From: an uncultured Blautia sp.
GTDB lineage: Bacteria; Bacillota; Clostridia; Lachnospirales; Lachnospiraceae
Reading direction: 5' to 3'
DNA: 6,855 nt
NCBI GenBank assembly: GCA_900551715.1
Contig: URXG01000095.1
Location: 1 to 6,855, forward strand
Under the pieces are notes generated by a model. That model had not been told where the DNA came from, did not search any database, and saw nothing but the letters and a program-made list of their open reading frames with translations. Shown piece after piece: positions 1 to 5,616 of the stretch (position 1 is its first letter; each line of letters begins with the position of its first letter). The position numbers and the translations under genes are program-made.

Positions 1-1109
1 ATGTAAATTTAGGTGTTTCCAGAGACTGGAAAGACGTTGATATGGAATATGAAAAAGTACATTCTGCAGTAGAAATGGGAGCAGAAGCCATCATGGACCT
101 CAGTTCCTACGGAGATACCAGAAGCTTCCGCCGCAAGCTTACCTCTGAATGTCCGGCAATGATCGGTACTGTTCCGATCTATGATGCAGTTGTATATTAT
201 CACAAAGCACTTGGCAAGATCACTTCCGAAGAGTGGATTGATATTGTACGTATGCACGCAGAAGACGGTGTGGATTTCATGACGATCCACTGCGGTATGA
301 ACCGTGCCACTGCTGCTCGTTTCAAACAGAATAAACGTCTCATGAATATCGTTTCCAGAGGCGGTTCCATCATGTTTGCATGGATGGAAATGACAGGAAA
401 AGAGAACCCGTTCTATGAGCATTTTGATGAAATCCTGGATATCTGCCAGGAATATGATATCACCTTAAGTCTGGGTGATGCATGTCGTCCGGGATGCCTT
501 GCAGATGCAACAGATACTGCTCAGATTGAAGAGCTGATCACCCTTGGCGAGCTTACAAAACGCGCCTGGGAGAAGAATGTACAGGTTATGATCGAAGGAC
601 CCGGACATATGCCGATGAACCAGATCGCAGCCAATATGGAAATCCAGAAAACACTGTGCCACGGTGCTCCTTTCTATGTACTTGGACCTCTTGTAACAGA
701 TGTTGCTCCCGGATATGACCACATTACTTCTGCCATTGGCGGCGCTATCGCAGCCTATTCAGGAGCTTCCTTCCTCTGCTATGTAACACCGGCAGAACAT
801 CTTCGTCTGCCTAATGCAGCTGATGTAAAAGAAGGAATTATTGCAGCTAAAATCGCAGCTCACGCAGCAGATATTGCTAAGGGAGTTCCTGGCGCAGCTG
901 ACTGGGATTACAAGATGAGCGAAGCAAGAAAACGCCTTGACTGGGAAGAAATGTTCAGACTCAGCATGGATCCGGAGAAGGCAAGACGCTATCGTGCAGA
1001 AGCAAAACCAGAGAAAGAAGACACCTGCAGTATGTGCGGAAACTTCTGTGCTGTTAAAAATACCAACCGTATTCTGGACGGAGAGATTGTTACCATTTTT
1101 GATGAATAA
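1..1109 (+). CDS. thiC: Phosphomethylpyrimidine synthase ThiC (5'-truncated by window edge)
   Basis: ThiC is a cytoplasmic radical-SAM enzyme that rearranges aminoimidazole ribotide into hydroxymethylpyrimidine phosphate for thiamine synthesis. The reading frame is open from base 3 (VNLGVSRDW...), so the ATG at base 42 is an internal Met and the real start lies upstream; 368 codons are visible, and about 65-70 N-terminal residues are probably missing compared with short clostridial ThiCs. Counting from that internal Met, visible hallmarks are MDLSSYGD (18-25), EGPGHMP (185-191), YDHITSAIG (225-233) and TPAEHL (249-254). By family knowledge the histidines of the last two (bases 720-722 and 798-800) are the metal ligands. 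The C-terminal cluster motif is CSMCGNFC (bases 1026-1049), which is CX2CX3C, one residue tighter than the CX2CX4C of E. coli ThiC. A TPP riboswitch would be expected upstream, outside the window. The identification is very secure. Confidence 0.97.
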   Translation, partial: VNLGVSRDWKDVDMEYEKVHSAVEMGAEAIMDLSSYGDTRSFRRKLTSECPAMIGTVPIYDAVVYYHKALGKITSEEWIDIVRMHAEDGVDFMTIHCGMNRATAARFKQNKRLMNIVSRGGSIMFAWMEMTGKENPFYEHFDEILDICQEYDITLSLGDACRPGCLADATDTAQIEELITLGELTKRAWEKNVQVMIEGPGHMPMNQIAANMEIQKTLCHGAPFYVLGPLVTDVAPGYDHITSAIGGAIAAYSGASFLCYVTPAEHLRLPNAADVKEGIIAAKIAAHAADIAKGVPGAADWDYKMSEARKRLDWEEMFRLSMDPEKARRYRAEAKPEKEDTCSMCGNFCAVKNTNRILDGEIVTIFDE

Positions 1110-1153
1110 TCCTCCAAAAGATCCAAACAGAAAATCATAATCACATAAATATA

Positions 1154-1210
1154 AAAAGCCGCATTTTCACAGGCACCATATTTGGTTAATCCCTGTGAAA
1201 TGTGGCTTTT
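1154..1210. terminator. Bidirectional intrinsic terminator between thiC and the tenI-like gene
   Basis: The left arm at 1154-1173 pairs with the right arm at 1192-1210 over about 19 bp, with one G-T wobble (1161 with 1203) and one bulged T. The 18-base loop can itself fold a small ACCA/TGGT hairpin (1175-1178 with 1183-1186). On the + strand the stem runs into CTTTTCTATTAT, and on the minus strand into the complement of the A-run at 1153-1157. Both convergent transcripts (thiC ending at 1109, the tenI-like gene ending at 1223) can therefore end here. It lies 44 bases after the thiC stop and 12 bases after the opposing stop. Confidence 0.88.
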
Positions 1211-1222
1211 CTATTATATCTT

Positions 1223-1801
1223 TTATATCTTCATCATATCTGACATAATGCAGCCACCTGCTGCACCATGCCTCATAACTTGAGACAGCTGATCTGTCCC
1301 CGGATGAATTCCTCCTATTGCATACACCGGAACTGTCACTGCCTTACAAACCTCCCCCAAAAACTCCAGTCCTCTTGGCGGAAGTCCTTTTTTACAATTT
1401 GTTGTATAAATATGTCCTGCTGTGACATAGGTAGCCCCTAACTGCTGTGCCTTCAGAGCATCTTCCACAGAATGTACAGAACATCCTGTTTCCTGAAAAT
1501 CACCAAGCTTTCCCTGATATTTTTCAAGGAGAAATAATGGCAGATGGATACAGGGATGCCCCAGTTTTCTGGCTGCCTCCACATAAGTATGAAGGATGCA
1601 GGAAACCTGATATTGTCTGCAGATTCCCAGCACCTCTTTTGCCAAAAGAAAATATTCTTCCTCTGACAGATCCTTTTCCCTCAGGATCAATGCTTTTGGA
1701 TGACAGGCACAAACACGTTCTATCTGCTCCAAAAATGGACGTTCACACAGAGAACGGTTCGTCACTGCAACCACATTTTTATAAAATTCAGAATGATACA
1801 T
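1223..1801 (-). CDS. TenI-like thiazole tautomerase / thiamine phosphate synthase family protein
   Basis: A 192-residue TIM-barrel protein of the ThiE/TenI superfamily. ThiE joins HMP-PP to the thiazole phosphate; TenI aromatises the thiazole carboxylate phosphate tautomer. Family motifs in order are VTNR (13-16), LILREKD (38-44), HPCIHLP (82-88), GCSVHS (106-111), AGHIYTTNCKKG (128-139) and AIGGI (161-165). The GH-x-x-x-T-x-CKKG block matches Bacillus TenI as I remember it, including the His (residue 130) reported as catalytic in the tautomerase. ThiE would have GP-x-F-x-T-x-TK there. The ThiE Asn-Asp pair that helps bind pyrophosphate appears replaced by His71-Thr72, and the HLGQ motif by HLPL. 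TenI-type activity is therefore favoured, although Arg41-x-Lys43 is ThiE-like. It is the last gene of the minus-strand unit, 36 bases after the acyltransferase stop. An AGAGG 10 bases before the ATG may be its ribosome site; a closer AAAGGA abuts the start. Confidence 0.85.
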   Translation of the reverse strand: MYHSEFYKNVVAVTNRSLCERPFLEQIERVCACHPKALILREKDLSEEEYFLLAKEVLGICRQYQVSCILHTYVEAARKLGHPCIHLPLFLLEKYQGKLGDFQETGCSVHSVEDALKAQQLGATYVTAGHIYTTNCKKGLPPRGLEFLGEVCKAVTVPVYAIGGIHPGTDQLSQVMRHGAAGGCIMSDMMKI

Positions 1802-1837
1802 ATCCTTTATACCTCTATTTTCTTCCCTGTATTTTTC

Positions 1838-3658
1838 TTACATCCTAAGCTTTTTATGAAATTCCCGTAAGGTATCCTTCTTGCAGAAAATAAACAATGC
1901 TGCCAGTGTCAGAATGCTAATGCCTGCACAAATCACAGATGGGTATACAAACTTCACAACTCCCGTCCATGCCAGAATCATGGGAATTAATCCGGCAATA
2001 CATGCCTGCACAAGATAAAACAGATATTCTTCCCGTTTCAGACGGTTTACTCTTGCAATCACCGGAACAGAAAACTGAACCGACAAAACTCCAAAAGGAA
2101 GAATAAAATCCACAGACCAGCCTCTCCATCCGGTAAACCGATCCCACAAAATGGCAATCACAGATATGAGCAGCAACTGCCAGATTTCATTTTTTAAAAT
2201 ATTTCTTCTCTTAGAATAAGCTACCATAACAACCAGCCAGGCGCAGACACATCCTGCACCTGCAAACCAGGACCAGTTCAGTGTTCCCGCTGTCATAATA
2301 TTGATCATACCGCAGATAACAGCAACTGCCAGACACAGGAAACTAAAGGTCTGCACAATCCTCTGATTTTCTTTTCTTTCCAGTCTCTGCTGTTCGCCGC
2401 AGCCGGGAAAATCGTTCTTTAACTCTCTGTGAGGAATTTCCTCCTCACTTAACATTCTCCGGAAATTTCTCTGAATGCTGTCATCCGGTATTTTGGAAGT
2501 AAATCCCAGCACCATCTCATCTCCATAAGAGCAGGAACACATCTGCAGGGAATTAGTACTGGCAAAAATTCCAAAATGCCGGATATATTCTCTATACTCC
2601 TCAGGAAGATGTATAATACCAATATTAGAGTAAACAGCAGTAATACTTCTGCTTCCCAGATTTGCCCCGATCATCAGAAAATATTTCTTAATTTCCAGAG
2701 GAACGGCACGGACAAATATATTTTTCTCAATCCTTACATAGTCATTCATATGCATGGCTATTTTATCTTTTTCCAGTTCCTGTTCAAACTGCAGCTTTAC
2801 ATCCACCAATACCTCTTCAAAGGTTGTTGTATCAGAAAAAGTATAACCAACCTCAATCCATCCAAAGAAATTTGTCATAGACTGAGACGGAAAATAATTT
2901 CTCAGGTTTACAGGTATCATCAATGTCACCGGACGCTTCTGCTGGTTCTTTGGAATCTCCTCACGGATAGAACAGAGCATCACAGCTGTAAGCAGCACTG
3001 TTATGGACACACCGTAGGAACGAGCCTTCTGATGAATCTCTTTTACAGAAAGAACTACTTCCGAGATATGCATATCTGAATGGACCAGCTTCTCCCCCTT
3101 CAGCTTTACAGCTGCTTTTTTCTTCTCCCTGTTCTTGGGAATATCCGAAGAATAATACTGGGAAAAGCTATCTTCCTCTATGTTTCCGCGACCTGTTTTC
3201 TTATCCCTTCCTATCTCCGGAAAATTCTCCTTTGGATGGGCCAGAATGAGATAATTCTGTACAAGCTCCTGGAGAAAATGCATGGCTCCGGTGCCATCTG
3301 TCAACGCATGAAACACTTCAAAATTAATTCGTTCTTTATAATAGCTCACCTGAAACAGCAGGGATTTTTTGTCTGGAATATACAGACGGCTGCAAGGCGG
3401 CTCTGTCTCCGGTTTTACCAATGCCCTGATATGGCTGTGCTCCAGATAAAACCAGAAAAGACCCTTTCGCAATACTGCCTGAAACAATGGATATTTCTCC
3501 ATAGTTCTGTCCAAAGCCTGCTGAAGAATATCACTGTCCACTTCCTCCTTCAGCTGACAGTAAAAACGAAAAACTCTTGTATCATTTTCCCCTGTTACAA
3601 GCGGAAATGCCAGAGCTGCATTATCCAGTTTTCTCCAATTAGAATATTCTGTTCTCAT
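1838..3658 (-). CDS. Condensation-fold alcohol/PapA-like acyltransferase with C-terminal six-helix membrane domain
   Basis: This 606-residue protein has two parts. Residues 1 to about 405 resemble the condensation-domain/alcohol acetyltransferase superfamily: FHALTDG (116-122) is the HxxxDG active-site motif (His117, Asp121), with the usually doubled first His replaced by Phe, and PVNLRNYFPS (249-258) matches the conserved Asn-Leu-Arg region of that fold. Residues about 437-591 hold roughly six hydrophobic helices (437-458, 462-481, 492-506, 515-536, 546-565, 572-591), with TGWRGWS (509-515) between the third and fourth. This resembles the DUF6320 membrane module as I remember it, unconfirmed. 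The expected role is transfer of an acyl group to an alcohol or amine acceptor at the inner face of the membrane; donor and acceptor cannot be read from sequence. There is no signal peptide. GGAAGG sits 8-10 bases before the ATG. The gene starts 16 bases after the esterase stop, so the two are probably co-translated. Confidence 0.85.
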   Translation of the reverse strand: MRTEYSNWRKLDNAALAFPLVTGENDTRVFRFYCQLKEEVDSDILQQALDRTMEKYPLFQAVLRKGLFWFYLEHSHIRALVKPETEPPCSRLYIPDKKSLLFQVSYYKERINFEVFHALTDGTGAMHFLQELVQNYLILAHPKENFPEIGRDKKTGRGNIEEDSFSQYYSSDIPKNREKKKAAVKLKGEKLVHSDMHISEVVLSVKEIHQKARSYGVSITVLLTAVMLCSIREEIPKNQQKRPVTLMIPVNLRNYFPSQSMTNFFGWIEVGYTFSDTTTFEEVLVDVKLQFEQELEKDKIAMHMNDYVRIEKNIFVRAVPLEIKKYFLMIGANLGSRSITAVYSNIGIIHLPEEYREYIRHFGIFASTNSLQMCSCSYGDEMVLGFTSKIPDDSIQRNFRRMLSEEEIPHRELKNDFPGCGEQQRLERKENQRIVQTFSFLCLAVAVICGMINIMTAGTLNWSWFAGAGCVCAWLVVMVAYSKRRNILKNEIWQLLLISVIAILWDRFTGWRGWSVDFILPFGVLSVQFSVPVIARVNRLKREEYLFYLVQACIAGLIPMILAWTGVVKFVYPSVICAGISILTLAALFIFCKKDTLREFHKKLRM

Positions 3659-3674
3659 ATTTTTCGCCTTCCGG

Positions 3675-4655
3675 TCACTTTATCTTTTCATCATTTATAC
3701 TCAGATGCAGAATTTTTTCATAGCTTGCATTCAGAAATTGATTAATATATCCAAAGCTTTCCTGCACATGCAAAAACTTAAATCCCAACGCAAAAAATCC
3801 ATGAAATGCACCGCTTATTCTATGGATTTCCACCTGATTTCCTGCTTCCCGCAGTTTCTTTCCATATGCCTCTCCCTCATCACGGAGAGGGTCATATTCA
3901 GCTGTAAGGATAAGGGTTTCCGGCAGATTTTTAAGATTTTCTTCAACAATTGGGGCAAAATATGAATTATTTCTATCTGACGGTGAACTTTGATACAAAT
4001 TAAGATAATCCTCCATTTTTACAGCAGTCAAAAGATAATCACTGCCATTTTCCTGCACAGATCTAAAGGGAGATTTCTCTGTATAACAGTTTCCCAGTGC
4101 CGGATAAATCAGAATCTGGCGTCTGGGCATAAATTCGCCCCGGTCTCTTGCCAGGAGACATACTGCAGCTGCCAGATTTCCCCCTGCACTATCACCTACA
4201 ATTGTAATTTCCTCAGGATCTGTATTTATGATCAGCTGATTAGTATATAATGCCCTGGTTGCAGCATAACAATCCTCCAACGGTACCGGAAATCTGTGTT
4301 CAGGCGCCAGCCTGTATTCCACTGATACCACAATATGGGCAGTAGCCTGTGCCATTCTGGAACAAACGCGGTCATAATTTTCCACACTTTCCGTCACCCA
4401 ACCGCCTCCATGAAAAAACAACAATACCGGAAAAGTACTGCCCTCCTCAATTCCTGCACTCATAGCATTCTCTGTTGGAAAATAGAGGCGTATGGGAACT
4501 ACATGTTCTCCATTATATACCTTTGTATCCATTTTTTTCAGAAAAATCCTTGTTGCATCCAGCTGCTTAAGATCTGCCAGTCTTCTGGAGTTTTCCACCT
4601 CAATGTTCCCGGCAGATAACGCATGGAGAATTGTTTTCATTGTCTTTGATATCAA
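3675..4655 (-). CDS. HSL-family alpha/beta hydrolase (acetyl esterase/lipase type)
   Basis: This is a cytoplasmic serine esterase of the hormone-sensitive lipase family (Abhydrolase_3), which hydrolyses short-chain acyl esters. Numbered from the TTG at 4655 (326 residues), it shows HGGGW (82-86, oxyanion hole), YRLAPEHRFP (114-123), GDSAGG (154-159, nucleophile Ser156), EYDPLRDEG (253-261, acid Asp255) and AFHGF (283-287, His285). The triad is complete and the length is normal for the family. The frame is open up to a TTG at 4682, but that codon has no ribosome site, whereas AAGGAAG at 4664-4670 stands 8 bases before the TTG at 4655. The first ATG (4640) is about 23 bases from that site. The gene follows the phosphatase by 32 bases and precedes the acyltransferase by 16, so an ester-cleaving enzyme is made together with an ester-forming one. 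The natural substrate is unknown. Confidence 0.9.
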   Translation of the reverse strand: MISKTMKTILHALSAGNIEVENSRRLADLKQLDATRIFLKKMDTKVYNGEHVVPIRLYFPTENAMSAGIEEGSTFPVLLFFHGGGWVTESVENYDRVCSRMAQATAHIVVSVEYRLAPEHRFPVPLEDCYAATRALYTNQLIINTDPEEITIVGDSAGGNLAAAVCLLARDRGEFMPRRQILIYPALGNCYTEKSPFRSVQENGSDYLLTAVKMEDYLNLYQSSPSDRNNSYFAPIVEENLKNLPETLILTAEYDPLRDEGEAYGKKLREAGNQVEIHRISGAFHGFFALGFKFLHVQESFGYINQFLNASYEKILHLSINDEKIK

Positions 4656-4663
4656 TGTTTTAT

Positions 4664-4670
4664 CTTCCTT
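4664..4670 (-). promoter_or_regulatory. Ribosome binding site that decides the esterase start
   Basis: AAGGAAG on the minus strand is followed by the 8-base spacer ATAAAACA and then TTG (4655-4653). This is the only good Shine-Dalgarno match near the 5' end of the esterase, and it favours a TTG start there over the more upstream TTG at 4682 or the ATG at 4640. Confidence 0.75.
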
Positions 4671-4687
4671 TCTGCTGTACAAATAAA

Positions 4688-5419
4688 TCAGTCATGCCGC
4701 TCTTCTGTATTCCCATAGGTTTCACAGAATCTGGCTGCAAACGCAGGCGCTTCATCATGTACATACAAATGTGAAATATCACCAAACGCACTCATTCGGA
4801 AAGCTGCAATTCCCTCTCTCCGCTCTTCTGTATTCAAGGTTGTCACAGAACTTGGGGCAGCACATACTCCATGCCACAATACCATCGGAGATATATTCAG
4901 CAAATGGCTGAGCAGCACACATTCCAGTCCAAAATGACAGAAAAATACAAGTGTATCTTCATTACTCTCTACTACTTTATAACAATGCCCATCCCTCACA
5001 TATCCGTGCTTTGCAAGCAGTTCATCGAGCTTTCCTGTCACATAATCATAATGCCCCTTCAGATCCGATGCCAGCATTCTTTCATTTTCAAACCAGTGAT
5101 CATACTGATAGAATCTCTCATCCCTTGTCCAGTCCTGCGGCAGCCAGTCCCAGGGAATAATCTTCTTATCCGTTACATCCGGCCGATCGATCAGTACGTC
5201 AAATTCCTGCAGCCAGTCACATTCTGTGGCTGTTCGGTTCATCTTTTTCAGGGTAGGGGACGCAGTATCCTTTGCCCTTCCCAACGGTGAAACATAAAAG
5301 TCTCTGATCTCCAGTTTTGTTAATCTCTCTGAGAGAAACTCAGCCTCTCTCCATCCCTTCTCTGTAAGAGAATCTATGGTATAATCAGGGTCTCCATGAC
5401 GTACTATCAATAATTTCAT
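4688..5419 (-). CDS. Histidine phosphatase family protein (phosphoglycerate mutase-like fold)
   Basis: A 243-residue member of the branch-1 histidine phosphatase superfamily. VRHGD (6-10) holds the phospho-accepting His8 with Arg7; SPLGRAKDTA (44-53) supplies the second conserved Arg; FFCHFG (159-164) holds the second catalytic His162. Glu72 is a candidate proton donor. It is longer than typical CobC- or GpmB-type phosphatases because of a Trp- and Asp-rich middle segment (about 86-135, containing PWDWLPQDW), which probably shapes a substrate lid. These enzymes remove phosphate from small phosphomonoesters or act as mutases; the substrate cannot be assigned and a glycolytic mutase role is unlikely. 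It is the first gene after the promoter at 5461-5489. Two purine-rich sites (GAAAGG at 5431-5436 and AAAGG at 5424-5428) precede the ATG. It heads the unit that continues into the esterase. Confidence 0.88.
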   Translation of the reverse strand: MKLLIVRHGDPDYTIDSLTEKGWREAEFLSERLTKLEIRDFYVSPLGRAKDTASPTLKKMNRTATECDWLQEFDVLIDRPDVTDKKIIPWDWLPQDWTRDERFYQYDHWFENERMLASDLKGHYDYVTGKLDELLAKHGYVRDGHCYKVVESNEDTLVFFCHFGLECVLLSHLLNISPMVLWHGVCAAPSSVTTLNTEERREGIAAFRMSAFGDISHLYVHDEAPAFAARFCETYGNTEERHD

Positions 5420-5460
5420 TTTTCCTTTATCCTTTCATTTCACATTCTTTCTGTTTTCTA

Positions 5461-5489
5461 ATTATATACTATAGACACTTGTTTTCCAA
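5461..5489 (-). promoter_or_regulatory. Sigma-A-type promoter for the phosphatase-esterase-acyltransferase-tenI unit
   Basis: On the minus strand there is TTGGAA (5489-5484), a 17-base spacer and a perfect TATAAT (5466-5461). The -35 matches TTGACA at 4 of 6 positions. Predicted initiation near 5454 would give a leader of about 35 bases before the ATG at 5419, too short for a riboswitch. No other convincing promoter was seen in the short gaps between the four downstream genes. Confidence 0.72.
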
Positions 5490-5554
5490 TATATAACTGC
5501 TGGGATATTCGCTGTAACAGCCATGGCAAATCAGATAATAATTGGAATATTAAT

Positions 5555-5607
5555 ACAGGGGATACAGCAGATTATTTTTTTCAAAATACTTCTGCCATAT
5601 CCCCTGT
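5555..5607 (-). terminator. Terminator-like hairpin after nagA
   Basis: ACAGGGGATA (5555-5564) pairs perfectly with TATCCCCTGT (5598-5607). After a two-base mismatch the stem continues as GCAGA (5567-5571) with TCTGC (5591-5595), then with A-T pairs toward the loop. It begins 9 bases past the nagA stop. The sequence following on the minus strand is ATTAATATTCC, a weak U-tract, so termination may be partial or helped by another factor; the hairpin could also protect the nagBA mRNA 3' end. Confidence 0.6.
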
Positions 5608-5616
5608 CATTTATTT

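Noticed and set aside
42..44. ATG that could be taken as the thiC start
   Set aside because: The frame is open upstream to the window edge and encodes conserved ThiC sequence (VNLGVSRDW), so this is an internal Met.
1223..1801. Straight annotation as thiE
   Set aside because: The ThiE Asn-Asp site and the GP-x-F-x-T-x-TK motif are replaced by His-Thr and the TenI-like GH...CKKG pattern, so no thiE symbol was assigned.
2576..3745. Two long + strand open frames back to back (2576-3079 and 3080-3745) antisense to the acyltransferase and the esterase 3' end
   Set aside because: The opposite strand encodes proteins with clear motifs. The + strand translations are Cys-, His- and Phe-rich with no recognisable domain, and no convincing ribosome site was seen.
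5324..5336. TCTCTCTGAGAGA partial palindrome on the + strand
   Set aside because: It lies inside the phosphatase coding sequence and is explained by Leu-Ser-Glu-Arg codons; there is no regulatory context.
5420..5554. Possible catabolite-response (cre) element or TPP riboswitch ahead of the phosphatase gene
   Set aside because: The closest cre-like stretch (TGTAACAGCCATGG) fails at several conserved positions. No thi-box pair was found, and the predicted leader is only about 35 bases.
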